A stretch of 64,000 nucleotides of DNA, from assembly GCA_032191485.1 (NCBI GenBank), contig JAVDOI010000019.1:4943282-5007281 (forward strand). Reading direction: 5' to 3'. Position numbers and translations under genes: made by a program. This DNA comes from Leptoclinus maculatus. Taxonomy: Eukaryota; Chordata; Actinopteri; Perciformes; Stichaeidae. The notes beneath the pieces are model-generated. The model was not told the DNA's origin, made no database searches, and saw only the letters and a program-made list of their open reading frames with translations. Positions 10,660 to 23,019 of this stretch are shown piece after piece (position 1 is the first letter of the stretch; each line of letters starts with the position of its first letter).

Positions 10660-11835
10660 GTGCTCTCAGCCTCTTTCCTCCTTTTGTCCTCTTCGCTCCA
10701 TTTTCAATCGGAATCGCCGTTCAGTCCGTGTCGCTGTGCGTAAAAGCGCACGGGGGGAAATGGCGTGCGCGCAAAAAACGTGGCCGCAATAAAGCGAGAC
10801 AAAAAACCGCACCCAAAGAAAGAAAAAAGCAGCTCCTGTACCTTTCACATATTTCCTGCACCCGCTGCTCTCCTCAGATGACCTCGGTGAAAACGGCATA
10901 TGGCCGGTAAGGGCGGCGGGGCTCTCCGTGGATTTCCTGAGCGGCACAGGCGACACGCATCGCGTTGTCACATTACAAAAAAAAATATGGTGATTGTGGT
11001 ATTAATGATGCTTTTACACAATGGCATTCAAAAGTAAAAATCTAGCATAACATGAATGACCCGAGCGAAGAAAACAATGTATGATCGGCACAGTTCGGCT
11101 ACGCAACAATGCTGCAGACATCAAAACAATAAATCACGCGCGCAAAGATCACCATAAAACATATCACAAGGTCTAGCAATTAACTAACACTACAATACAT
11201 GTCATTTAGTATTGAAATAAAATTAATGTATTAAAGTATTTCGTTTGCACTCGAGATAGACTACCATAAAGTCACAATAAACGCATATCGTTGTATAAAT
11301 ATTACCAGGATTTTGTTGGATGTGAGAAACTGCACACACAAAAAAAAAATCCACATCGTCTCCCGTGCTTCACCTTGAACCGCAGCAGACTGTTTTATAA
11401 TCTATTGTTGTCCGTTTCTGCCTCTGCGTCGTGAGGAAAAGTTGTCCCGCAATCAAACCTGCTCGGTTCAAAACACGAACGCGTGTTCAAATCCACGACG
11501 GGGCGACACGCGATTTTCTTTTGCTTTTTTCTCCCCGAAAAATGCCGCATGTCAGGTAGGTGTGGAAAATGAGTGGATTTAGTCGGAGCGGCGTGGATAA
11601 AATTCGCGGGGAACGTCAAGATGGGTGTAGGCACGAGCGGAGATCAGAGAAACTGCAGAGGTCTCACTCCGACGGGGTTTTCTCCAAAACTCCCAAACTG
11701 AGAAGATGAAAACGCAGTGAGTGCGCCATCAGCTGATTGAGCCAATCAACAGTCTCTGCTAAATTAAATCAATACAAATCATATTGAAACAGTCATATGT
11801 GAACTGACTAAAATATATACTCTAATTAAAAATAA
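10660..11835 (-). promoter_or_regulatory. CpG-containing region upstream of let-7i
   Basis: Compared with its surroundings, this stretch is enriched in CpG (for example 10735-10790, 10890-10965 and 11455-11660). It lies 5' of let-7i on the minus strand. CpG clusters such as acgaacgcgtgttc and gacggggcgacacgcg suggest an unmethylated promoter or first-exon region for the primary transcript. No TATA box or start site can be fixed. The open frames here have no recognisable protein content. Confidence 0.35.
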
Positions 11836-11839
11836 ACAT

Positions 11840-12106
11840 TTATTTTCTCTGGTCCACATCAGCATTTAGGTTTAGGATATAACGACCTCTTTGAACCCAG
11901 TAGGTTGGTTTCAGTTTTCTCCTCGCGAGTGATCCACTGTCCTGCACACAGCACTTCTCCTCCTTCTCCTCCTCCTCCTCATTGGTTAGGAGGATGAGCC
12001 GCTGCTCCGGGGAACCTCCCAGCTGTGAGCGGGCAGAGAACCCGTCAGAACCCGGAGAGAACACCGTGTTCCTCCTCCACAGATCAGCCTGCAGCTGCTG
12101 CACACA
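11840..12106 (-). CDS. Candidate terminal exon of an unidentified minus-strand gene
   Basis: On the minus strand a strong pyrimidine tract (ctctctctctgctccag) ends at 12107. It is followed by an open frame of 88 codons plus a stop, starting CVQQLQADLWRRNTVF and ending NLNADVDQRK. The middle contains a Glu/Lys-rich run. An AATAAA overlaps the stop codon. I do not recognise the protein. By synteny with human chromosome 12, MON2 lies on this side of let-7i, but I cannot match this peptide to it. No partner exon is visible, so this could be a chance frame or part of a non-coding let-7i host transcript. Confidence 0.25.
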   Translation of the reverse strand, partial: CVQQLQADLWRRNTVFSPGSDGFSARSQLGGSPEQRLILLTNEEEEEKEEKCCVQDSGSLARRKLKPTYWVQRGRYILNLNADVDQRK

Positions 12107-12410
12107 CTGGAGCAGAGAGAGAGAGAGAGAGAAAAAAATAAAATGGAAGGCTTTGTTTTAATTCCTTCTCAACGAGAACTCAATATGATTCAGAGGGCTG
12201 AAAGCTGCAATAATTAAATTATCATTAAAAAGTATCTTTTGGTATTTCCCTTGAACTTTGCTTCTGATTATGTGAGAACTAACATGTGTACTTTTAAATT
12301 ATTCATGAAGAATACACAGTGAAACACTCCAGAAAACGAGACACGCGCACCGCAGGCCGAGGCACTGCAGTGCAACAGAGGACCGGAGCCAGAGGGAAGC
12401 TTTACACAAC

Positions 12411-12416
12411 TTTATT
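12411..12416 (-). terminator. Candidate minus-strand poly(A) signal
   Basis: The minus strand reads cttcaataaagttgtgtaaag, a canonical AATAAA in favourable context. The following kilobase (to about 13.4 kb) is non-coding and has the texture of a 3'UTR read on the minus strand. The gene it would belong to was not identified. Confidence 0.35.
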
Positions 12417-12419
12417 GAA

Positions 12420-13625
12420 GATTGTGTATGAATACACATGCACATTTCAAATGTAAACCCAAGTGAACTCAAGTGCAGCCAAACCTGGAACCCCCTCGTT
12501 ATGTCGTCATGCAAGGATTATTTTTTACAAAAAAAAGTCCCAAAACAACAGAACCATCCTTTTTATTTTTTAAATATTCCCTCCCTGACAAGAGCACAGG
12601 TGAGACCTGGCAAACTAGTGTACCCCCCCCCCACCCCCGACATTTCAGGTCTTGCCAAGGTTTTAAATATATCGTCTGTTTATTATTAAATGCTTACATA
12701 TAAATAAATAAACTTTATCAAATGTGCACTCACAGAGTGAACTCTTATGTACAGTATTGTATAAGCCTATAGTAGCAATCGCATCTCACTCAGTCAGGAT
12801 GAGGGAGGGAGGGAGGGGGGTGAGTCGCCCCAAAAGGCAAGGCAGCGCTGAGGCGATGAAGCGCAGTAGACGATGCTCATAAAGGCATGGTACACGTCTA
12901 CTATTCGGAGGCAACAACAGGTACGCTGATGCGGTTTACAGTGGAAGAACAGGTAGAAAAAAGAACACAGAACACTCCACCATGGAGAATAGCTTCATCA
13001 CGAGTCACACTGATGGAGGAATATCCTGCATTTTCACTGTATCATGATCCTAGAAGCCGATGGGGCCTTTTGGGCAGACTCGCCCCACTTTTCAGTCTCC
13101 CTCCCTAAAAGCTCAGGACCACAAAGGAGCATTTCTTCCCCCCCTTCAAAAAGGGACGCATTCAGCAGTACCCATGGATTCATACAGCCAACACCAAAGG
13201 CGATAACAACCCTTTACCATCACATTCAACCAAAACCAAGAACCGGAGCCATGGAAAAAATGAAGAAAAAAAAAAAAACCTGGCCCTATAATGGATACAA
13301 AATAAAAAAGGCATCAACCACATACATCTGGTCAGTGTTCATACCAGTCAGCATACATTCTGGCCCTCTTGTGGGGAGATGACGTGGCTGCGATGGACCG
13401 AGCGGACAAATGAGACGGACAATCGTGCACGCGTGTTGGTGCGTGTGGTGGTGGTGGGGGGGGGGGGGGGGGGGGGGGGGGGTGGGTGGGGGGGGGGTGA
13501 GGTTGTGATTGGTAATGTGCAAAGAAAAGGCGACCGGTCTGAGATTAAGAGTTAAGGCCGAGGTGATCCGAAACAAGAGACGATCCATCCGATGTCAGCG
13601 AAATCACCGATGTTCCTAATCTCAC
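12420..13625. other. Non-coding block, possible minus-strand 3'UTR, with G-rich repeat
   Basis: No coding sequence is supported. A 27-nt G run at 13456-13482 is flanked by GGT/GGGT repeats (13448-13500), which on the minus strand is a CCCACC tract. The block ends at the assembly gap. Its 3'UTR character is an inference from the poly(A) signal at 12411. Confidence 0.4.
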
Positions 13626-13825
13626 NNNNNNNNNNNNNNNNNNNNNNNNNNNNNNNNNNNNNNNNNNNNNNNNNNNNNNNNNNNNNNNNNNNNNNNNNNN
13701 NNNNNNNNNNNNNNNNNNNNNNNNNNNNNNNNNNNNNNNNNNNNNNNNNNNNNNNNNNNNNNNNNNNNNNNNNNNNNNNNNNNNNNNNNNNNNNNNNNNN
13801 NNNNNNNNNNNNNNNNNNNNNNNNN
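13626..13825. other. Assembly gap of 200 N
   Basis: Exactly 200 undetermined bases. The round number suggests a fixed-size scaffold gap whose true length is unknown. The 13.45-13.50 kb G run just upstream probably hindered sequencing. Confidence 0.99.
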
Positions 13826-16800
13826 TAGAAAAACAAAATTCAATTAGACAAAATGCTTAACAGTGAATCTCTGTTCCACCCACTCTTAGCCTGAAAAATG
13901 CCAGAGAGACGAAATTAATTTCTACATTTGTGCATTCAATTTTCTTATTTAGCTTCAATAGGGGGCAGCTCGTTATTCAATTCATCTCAAAGGCGTTTTC
14001 TTTCACACCCGGGCCCCAAATATCACTTACACACAAGAATATTATATTGCTCATGTAAATCTCTCTTTTCTTCCTTAAAAAGAAAGCAGCTTGGCATATT
14101 TATTGGTGAGTCGTGCTGAGCCTCTACCCCCCCCCCTCCAAGATACCCCCCCCCCCCAATCTCCCACCGCCCCCCGAATCCCTCACACAAATACAATGAC
14201 CCAAATACAGTAGGAGGGTCTAGACGTGGCTTTCTAAAGGCGCTCCTCTCTGCCCTGTGGCTCAATCTCAGCCTCAGGTATTTAACATAAACAGATCCCC
14301 GTCCAGGAGAGATGCAGTGTATTTATTATAGTGTCACTCGCTCCTGCTTTATTGTCCGTTAGCTTCATTATTCAAATCGGATGTTATTATCGAGCACTTT
14401 TCGTACAACGGTGCACAAAAAAATTATTTATAATTGCGTTAAAATATGTAGTAAAAAAAATGTAGTAACTGTTAAACCCTCGTGTGAATTTATGGACGGG
14501 TTGATGCAGGTGAAATATATTTTCACAAATTTATGTTTTTGACCCGTAAAGACCCCTAAAACACCTGCAGTCACATGTCTAGAGGTATCCGTGGTATAAA
14601 ATACTACAATAATACCTTTGTAACTTGCAGCACAGCTACTGTAGCAACCCCTTTAATGTGCAACCAAACCACAGCATGTACTGTAATGCTGCTCTGCACT
14701 CCAAGCTGTATCTGACCCCGTGGCAGACATCCACCGCCATCCGAGTTGCGAGACGCACTCAGAGATTCCCTGAATTTTTCGGAGAAATTTGACATCGGTC
14801 CAAAAACCAATCCCCTGGCTTTAAGAGTATGTAAAACATGTTCTTTTCTTTCCTCCGCTTTTCTTTACCTACAGCTGACTGGAGCACCAGCTGGTGGCGA
14901 GCGGCCAAGACTGCAAGGCATTTGCTTTTACTTGTAGGCTAACTGCACTGCTGAACCGCTTTGGGATTTACTCTGCATTATAGAAATGGACTGCAGTATA
15001 GATTATTACCAGTGAGTGTGTGGGCGCGCAAGCTAGGGCGCTCTTTCTTACAGTTTGTGTTGCACTTGGTCTCTTCATCCTATTTTCTCTCTTTTATTTA
15101 GTTTTAATTTGCATCCTTGTACAGCTTGTAGTGACACCTCTTAATTGTTTAAAGTCATTTCTATGCAATTAATTCCCTCCGCCGGTTTATATATGAGAGC
15201 AACGTCTGATCTTTGTGAAATTATCCTGTCAGATCTAAAAAAAAATAAAAAATAAAGCAACCTTGGAAACTTCTGATTTGTTTGGCACCACAGATGAAAC
15301 AAAAATAACCAAACTCACATTTCTGTAAAACCGAGGCATATTCAAACCATATGATGTGACTGTGGAGCATATTTCAACAATGCCTGCTGTTTTATAAACG
15401 ACCCCAAAAAGAATCTAAATATGCTGTAATAACGGCTGACGCGCATCACAAATCTGAAATATCCATAAGTTGCAGTTTTATTAATTACTTTCATGTGTTT
15501 TTCGGGGTCTACTATCAAATCTCTGTAATTTAAAGGGCAATATTTTGACTATTTCACCAAATAGGACGACGGGAAAAGGGAAGAATTGAAGCATCCAGTC
15601 GGTGCTGTGCTCTGGCATCCTTTAATTGTCACTCTTAACTTTTTGAAGTCTGAATCGGGCCATGATAAGGAGCAATGTTGGCATCAGTCTCCACTCACTA
15701 CTGTATCTGTACCGTGAGCTTAAGCAGCTCAACTATAATGAATTCAGCAGTTAAAAAACAACACGAGGAATAACGGCAGACGATATTGCAGCTGCCGTTC
15801 TGCAAGTTAGACCTCAAAGATTGTACAACTTGGCACAAGTCGAGAAGCACTTCAGCGGAAAGTCTAAGAGACCAGCAGACGGGGAGTCTGGATGCATATT
15901 GAGAAGGTTTTATTCCGTCTTTAATTTTGAAGATTCGGGAGTACAGATGCGAGAGAACGACGCTCCTCTTTTCCTCCGTCTTGGGAATATGCATGTGATG
16001 TGATTGGGTTGGATTTGTGTCCATCAGTCAGAGAAAGAGCGTGCTCGTCTCCGCTCTTGTCAAACCGCAAGTGTATTTATACTTTGATAGGGCGAAATAG
16101 AGCAAGAGGGGAGAGGAAGAGAAAAAAAAAATCTCCTGTCAGCTATTCTTACATAAAATATTAGAATTCTCATTGTTATGAGGACTTGCGCTGAGAAAGC
16201 CTAAGCCTCTTGACTTATGAATTTTAAAAGTATCCAAAGAAGTGGGAGAGAGGGGAGCCTTCCCCCACTGACCTTAATCTTAAATAGGTCTCAGAGACAG
16301 GTAGAGTGATAAATGGACTAAAGTGATTCCAGTTGAAAAGAATAGGAGCTAAGCCCACTTTTTCAGAGGGCTTGCATGGGCTCTTATCGCTGGCAGGCGA
16401 CAAACAGCTCCAAACTCCAGGTTCCAGAGGAGCGTTTGGGCGCACAGTGCCAGCTGGGCTAATGCATAGATTAGTTTACAAGTTTGGCTCCAATGCCAAT
16501 TGGATTAAGCCTCATCATGCAGGGGGTGTTTCCACATTGTCTGACAGTCTACATACGGTCAGCATCGCGGCTGTGATTGACTTATGCTAAGTCCTTCCCT
16601 TTTTTTTATGCCTTTATCTAAACGCATTGTGACCAACAATGTCAGCGGGGTTGAGCACTCTTCTGTTCGTGACGCGTTGTGCTTTACTGTACGAGGCTTT
16701 TAGAGCGGCACCTCCAGCTCCCAGGAAGCGATTGAAACCTTTCATTCCTAAAATAGGGCCCATCTTTTTTTGCCCTGGAGCCATGTCTTTGATATCACCC

Positions 16801-17488
16801 CGATCCGCCCGTGTCAATATCAGAATATCTCTGACGGAGACTGTATCTAATGCCTCTACACTGAGCTATAATCAGAGTTACCACTTTGAACTAGTTCACA
16901 GAAAGGAGCTTTATTGTCCAAAGTGAAATTGGTTTGGTCTCCTTTAAGACTGAGGTTTATTTGATTAAGACTGGAGCGGAGCATGAGAAATCACGGAGGG
17001 GGGACTTCAGTGGCATTCCTCAGTAATATTTATACGAATCCCTCGGCTTGTGAATCATTTATGTACTTTCCCACTCACGTTTGACTCGGAACCTTCGGAG
17101 TCAAGCGTGAATTAGGTCTCGTAATAATAAACTAACCTCCTGCTCGGGCATTGTCTCTTGTCAGATCAGAGGAAGAGGGTCAAGAGCAACTGGACCTCTA
17201 GGGCACCCCAGGGACTACCCCCAAAACCCCTAACGGCTCTGCGGTGGGACCGCCATAGAGGCCTTTAATTGTTATTTCAGCACCCCCTCCCCATCTTCTC
17301 CCCTCCTCCCCCACCGCGGTGTCCGGGCAAACAGAATGGTCCTGATAGCTTTGTAATGAGAGGCAGCGTCCGGAGGGAGCATGCTAGTGACTTCCAAATA
17401 CATTGCCCTTGTTAGCAATGTTTGGCGCACTGCTCCGTTGTTACAGATGTCGGTAATAGAGCGCTAATAGAGATCCATTACCCTTAGG

Positions 17489-17533
<45 letters not shown>

Positions 17534-19264
17534 TGGGGGAGGGCAAAGAGCCCCATAAGATTACCACACTGGCTGACCTCTGCATCCCTCTAAAACGTAT
17601 TATTTCATTTGATGAAGCCCAAAGGTGTCGGCGGGGTCCAGCGCCGGGTTGATGAAGACGCCGACTCGATTATCCTCCGCTGTCATTTGCGATTCGGGAT
17701 TATAAGTCCGCTTCGCAGCGGATAATATGAGTAGAGAGGAAGCAGGGAAAGGAGTGGAGAACAATAGAATAACAAATTGCATGTTGCCCTCAGGACAGAA
17801 GGTAGACAGAAACATTAAATTAATGAGCCCAGAAGAACTTTGTCACAAATGAATCGTGTAAATACATTGATCTTCTCTCCTCTCTCCAGTCTATTTCCTT
17901 CCTTTCCTTTGCTGGTTTTTTTCCCCCTCACTCCTTGCCAGCTAATGATCTCTTCCCCGACCATTTTTACATTGCAAAGGAAAAAAAAACCTGTTCTGTT
18001 TTTTCACCGGCGCTGCCTCTGTAAACACTCTTCCTTCTTATCTGCACGCTGCCTTCTCCCTAGGCTATGGAGCAGATTTTTCATTTAGCTAAAAGCTCGG
18101 TAAGAGGTCTATGAGAATGATAATCCTACCACGGGACGCAGCTGGCGTTTCCGCGGCGCGGATGATTAGTCGGGAACGTTTTGCATTCGACCTGGAGAAA
18201 TTCTCTCTGTGGGAAGTTAGCATCCGCTTACTGTCTTTTTCAGCGAAGGCCCCACTTATGGCCCTCACCCCTCCCTCTCTGTCTACACACACACACACAC
18301 ACTCTCTCCAGAGGAGGCTTTTATAATGGATGATGAAAATCTAGCATTTACCTCCTCCTCTCCAAATACCGTCGCTCCTGTCACCGTGCGTGGCGCTCGT
18401 TGACCTTCGTCACATATATTTCTAATTGCTTTTGACGGTGAATCGGCTCCCCCGCTGGTCCAAAGGGCCCCTCTCGGAGCGCCAAAGAGCGATGCTAGAT
18501 ATCTCCATTTCCGCAGGTATGGAGAGGGATTCCCTCAGATGGAATTAAGGCGGCGAACAGGAGAAACGGGTCATGAATGCACTTATCTCATTTGTCTGAC
18601 GGGTTTAAACGTTTATTAAAGGCCTCAGCTCTAATTCCCTCAAGCAGGTGTAAGCTTCCGTTGAGGTGTGAATTATATCCAATCGAGCAGATACGCTCAT
18701 AATATGATGAGCAAGCTAAGCTTTTCCAGGTGGAAATTGAATAACTCATGGTTTCTGGGCGTAATCCATCCGTGCATTGTCAAAGACAAATAGAAGGGAA
18801 GCGTAGGTTCCTCTGTCTTCGGCTTCGGTTGCCTTTGTGCAGAAACACTTATACCAATAAACTGTATCAGTGGCTTCACGTGCCTCTCAGATTACACACA
18901 AACAAGAGCACGGATCCAAACTCTCACAGAACCTCTTAAATGTTGTTTGGCTCCATTTGGAATAACCCCCCCCCCCCCCAACAACCCGGCCTGCGTTATT
19001 GCCATTTAAATCCACACTGGAGGAACACATGGAGCTTTTTGCACTTTGGGTGCCCCGGGTCACATCACAACGGGCCCACAGTTGATGGACAATGTTCACC
19101 GATGCAACAAACACAAATGGGTATTTGCTTTCCTCCGAGCATCATCTGCCACCTGGCTTTAGTTATGAATCTGGCCGTGATTATTCCTGAGAGAATTCAT
19201 ATCGGCAATATAGAAAAAATAAATCCCATTTAACTATTTCTTTTTTAATGTGAAATCTGTTATT
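13826..19264. other. Non-coding block left of the retroelement
   Basis: No supported exon or RNA gene. There are long C runs at about 14128-14158 and 18966-18979 and a GT repeat at 17489-17532. Much of 15.4-19.0 kb is mixed-composition, low-repeat sequence of the kind often seen in conserved non-coding DNA, but conservation cannot be judged from one sequence. Confidence 0.5.
17489..17532. repeat. (GT)n microsatellite
   Basis: About 22 uninterrupted GT dinucleotides in otherwise unique sequence. Confidence 0.98.
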
Positions 19265-19265
19265 A

Positions 19266-19391
19266 AATATAGTTTCATAAACTTTGTTCAGGAACAGGGC
19301 CACGCCCAGAACACAGCTCATTTCCTCTGCACAGAGTATTTAAGCACAACGAACCGCCGTTCACTCCCTCTTCGACTCTCGTCTTCACATC
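19266..19391 (+). repeat. Split direct repeat A1 (left end)
   Basis: About 126 bp, nearly identical to 24131-24256, starting aatatagtttcataaac. It contains gagtatttaagcac (TATTTAAG at 19337-19344), a TATA-like box placed for transcription into the element. The match stops at ctcttcaca (left) against ccctccccc (right). Confidence 0.9.
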
Positions 19392-19439
19392 TCTTCACAC
19401 GACGTACGACAGGCGCTCTCTAACTCAGCAGACGCTCCA

Positions 19440-19535
19440 TCCCTACCCCACATCCCTCTACCTCGACCCCTACCCCACATCCCTCTACCTCGACCCCTAC
19501 CCCACATCCCTCTACCTCGACCCTTACCCCACATC
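19440..19535 (+). repeat. Short CCCCACATCCCTCTACCTCGA tandem repeat
   Basis: Four tandem units, roughly 28 bp each, built from accccacatccctctacctc. The same words recur in the B repeats (about 23.88-24.03 and 24.50-24.65 kb), so this array is probably derived from B-type sequence. Confidence 0.85.
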
Positions 19536-19536
19536 C

Positions 19537-19990
19537 AGACGAGCAACGCTCTCTGACTTCGCTTTCATACGATTTAAGACAGACGAGCAACGCTCTCTGA
19601 CTTCGCTCCCGCATTTCCGAGTGCTTTCATACGACTTAAGACAGACGAGCAACGCTCTCTGACTTCGCTCCCGCATTTCCGAGTGCTTTCATACGACTTA
19701 AGACAGACGAGCAACGCTCTCTGACTTCGCTCCCGCATTTCCGAGTGCTTTCATACGACTTAAGACAGACGAGCAACGCTCTCTGACTTCGCTCCCGCAT
19801 TTCCGAGTGCTTTCATACGACTTAAGACAGACGAGCAACGCTCTCTGACTTCGCTCCCGCATTTCCGAGTGCTTTCATACGACTTAAGACAGACGAGCAA
19901 CGCTCTCTGACTTCGCTCCCGCATTTCCGAGTGCTTTCATACAACTTAAGACAGACGAGCAACGCTCTCAGACCCAGCTTTCATACGCTT
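19537..19990 (+). repeat. 62-bp tandem array inside the retroelement
   Basis: Copies begin at 19537, 19581, 19643, 19705, 19767, 19829, 19891 and 19953. Full-length units are 62 bp, starting agacgagcaacgctctctga. The first copy is 44 bp and lacks cccgcatttccgagt, and the last is diverged. Internal copies are almost identical, so the array expanded or was homogenised recently. The cccgcatttccgagt word also occurs at 21526-21540 in front of the second SAP-like segment. Confidence 0.95.
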
Positions 19991-20149
19991 CAACGAGGCA
20001 CGACAGACAAGCAACATCTTAAAACCGCTTACCTTTTACAAAGGCTCTTCCTCAACCTTTCCGGACGACCAGCCATATCCCGTAGCTCCCTCCTTCTCTC
20101 ACCACGCTTCGTCGCTAGCAACTTCGGCTGCGTTTAGCCATCCACATTT

Positions 20150-20640
20150 CCCGCAGCTCTCGATAACGATTCTCCGTCAACTCCAAGCCGTCCGCCCCCG
20201 CCTTCCAACAGCCCGCGGGGAGATCCCGATTCGTCATCGCATCCTTCGATTCTCCATCTCACTCTTCACCCCACGCCGCTCTCCCGACCGCCGGAAGCCA
20301 GGCGCTCGAACGACCGGCGAAACCACCGCGACCCTCATTCTCCATTCCGAGGCTCCGACAGTCTCTGCATATCCCACTTCTCCGAGTGGACAGTCTTTCA
20401 AACGAAGAAAGCATCCAACGCAACATTCCTTTACATCAGTCTGTTTAAAAAGCAAAACTCTCCAACCAAACGAGCACCCGTAGCGAAACAGCTCTCTCGC
20501 TCTCCGAGCCCCCAGAGCCCTTCCGGGTTCCCGGCATAACGTCAGGCGCGCGCCGATGGCGTCATGACGCATCACACGGCAGAAGAAGCCATCCATCCTC
20601 ATCAGTCCCTCCCGAGGGCCAGGTCGTATACTCTGATCGT
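20150..20640 (+). repeat. First copy of duplicated ORF1-like segment (SAP-like)
   Basis: This segment aligns with 21290-21770 over roughly 0.4 kb. Both contain aaccac.gcgaccct, then tccgagtggacagtct, then a related coding stretch, and end in gagggccag(g/t)tcgtata. The encoded peptide is broken by a stop. It may be a remnant of the element's first protein. Confidence 0.6.
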
Positions 20641-21289
20641 GAATCTTTAACCTGATCTTAAAACGGCCTATAAGTACCCGATTAGGTTTACGAGCCTGGT
20701 ACCAAGGCTACGAATTGATCCTCTTCAAGACGAGTCACGATTAAATATCTGTTTAAACTGCACGCAGGAGTCAGAGATACGGCTTTCAGTAGGAGAAAGC
20801 GTAGTAGCGTAAATTAAGCTGCTGCTTCCAGTCTGCCGTTGGCCTCGACTTAAACGTGTTTAGAGAAGGGCAGTTGACTGTGTCCCGCCTTAAGTTGTAC
20901 CATGCCACACTGACTGGCTGCCATGCGCCCTCCGTGCCAGAGACATCTCCTCGTAATGTTTTTCCCCCCTAACTTCACGATTATCGCATGCACATTCATC
21001 CCTCCATCCTGGCATCCTTTCATGTTTTCTTACTTCTACCTTCCATGTTCCACCCACTTCGGCTAAACTCCTCTCACCTCCACTGGCTACCCCAGCTGCA
21101 CAGACCGCTCCAACAACAGGGAACAGGTAGGTATATGGCACAGCTATGGGAGCAGCTCGGGATCGGTTATCTTGCCCAGGGACGCAACAGTTGTTTCTTC
21201 CCGCCTATGCCGCCCCCCCCTCTCTCTCTTCCTCCACCCCTACCCCCACTAGCGTTGCCATCCCGTCATAAACGCGCCTCCTCATTTCC

Positions 21290-21770
21290 ACAGCCGACGT
21301 CCTCCGATCTCCCCCCCCCCCCCCACCACTACCAGTTTCACTCTTAGCCACAGCTAACCCTATACTCTGACAATTCCGAAGTTGTCGGTCCTTCGCCTTC
21401 CAACCCGAGGGACATCGTCCCTCCACAACGCCGCTCTTCCACCCCCTCGAGATCCTGCCGCTCTAACGGCCAAAACCACAGCGACCCTTCTTCTCCACGC
21501 CAACACTCCGATGGCCCCCATACATCCCGCATTTCCGAGTGGACAGTCTCTCGACTGAAGCATGCACTCACCCAGCTCAACATCCATTTCCACCAGTCCG
21601 ACAGAAAAGCGAAGCTCTTCAAACCGCTCACGGACGCTCGGCACTACACGTCCCTCGATCGCAGAGCCAGCGTTAGGCGCTACGTCGACGACGTGACAAC
21701 GCGCAACACGCTCAGACAAGCCCAGTCACTCACACCAACCCCCCTAGAGGGCCAGTTCGTATAGCACCCC
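21290..21770 (+). pseudogene. Second copy of ORF1-like segment with a SAP-like helix pair
   Basis: One plus-strand frame reads SEWTVSRLKHALTQLNIHF, then HQSDRKAKLFKPL. The spacing (LKxxLxxLxI, then KxxLFxxL) resembles a SAP DNA-binding motif. It is followed by RRASVRRYVDDVTTRNTLRQ and then degrades. This is a plausible fragment of the element's first (gag-like) protein. The SAP reading is pattern-based and would need a profile search. Confidence 0.4.
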
Positions 21771-23019
21771 CTCCTTACTCTCTCCGCATCAGGGCTTTCA
21801 CCCCGCAGCCTCTTTTCCCCAATCTGCACTTCCAACCTACGCCCATGCATCCCTTCATCCCAGCATCTTTTCCTCTTCCCTCGCTCCTGCCTTTCCGTTC
21901 AACACAACACAGGCTATCGATCACCGGTAACCACCCGGACCTCGCCCAATTATCGAGCCATCCACACGCAATCTCCCACATCTCCCGGGAATCGCTAACC
22001 AAGCTCGACCGCTGCACCCTAACAGCCACTCCCCACCTGCACAGACATCACCAGGCTCCACCTATTCCCCAGCCTGGCCTACTCCATGAAGTACATAAGA
22101 ATCGATCAAGCCACGTTCCCCATCCGCCTCGCAGGCGAAGAAGCCGGTCACCCAAGGCAGACATCACCAGCACCTCTCGGTGCATCACCCAATTCTACTG
22201 TCACCCACTAGCACGGAAGAGTATTTAATTACGTAGCCAGCTATGTTGCAGGCCCAGACGCTCAACCATGGCAAATTATTCAAAGCAACCAATTAATATA
22301 TATTATTTCCGGACCGATTTATGCCAATCCGGATATTTTCCCACGGCCTACTTGACGATCTCTCACGGCACACCAGCGAGCTACGGCTCAGTGGTGCAAA
22401 TCACCGACCTAGACGACTTCCTCACCGTCACGCTACCCAGCACACGGTCTAAAAAACTCTGCTGTCCTCCACCAGATAAAATAAATAGAATCAATAGATT
22501 AAACAATCCTCCTTGCCACACATCCCGCGAGTCGCCGCCACCGTTACAAACCTCCTTGACCACGCCACACTTGACGAAGCACGTAAACCGAGCTAACTAA
22601 CACCAGTTCCTCTCCTCATGGAACGGCATCTCCTTCTTCCACGACAAACAAATCACCAAGCCGGAAGTCATCCAGCTTTCACAGACGCAGCACCCTCGAT
22701 CAGCTTCAACGGCTTCTACAGCGACAATCTGTCCTTGGCCACTCGAATTCTCATCCCCCACACCTTCCTCTGTGATCCACGAAACGCATCCCATAGTTAT
22801 AGTAGCCATTTTTTGGGGGCATTAACGGTCCTTATAGACCATTGCCATCCCTCAGAATATAGCGCAGATGGCATCCTCAACAAACGTCGCCCCCCCAAGC
22901 ACTCATCGTACCTCACCGGACAGAACCGATTCTAAGCTTTCACGACTCCTTCAGCCTCCCATTCCTATCACTCGAGATCCTTACCCCCACGAACTTCAGT
23001 CACTTATCCATTTCCCTCC

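Noticed and set aside
10874..10909. Possible plus-strand mini-exon (cctcag|atgacc ... ccg|gtaagg)
   Set aside because: The splice words fit, but it lies antisense to the let-7i upstream region with no partner exons. Chance occurrence is more likely.
13552..13843. Open frames spanning the gap
   Set aside because: These frames exist only because undetermined bases contain no stops.
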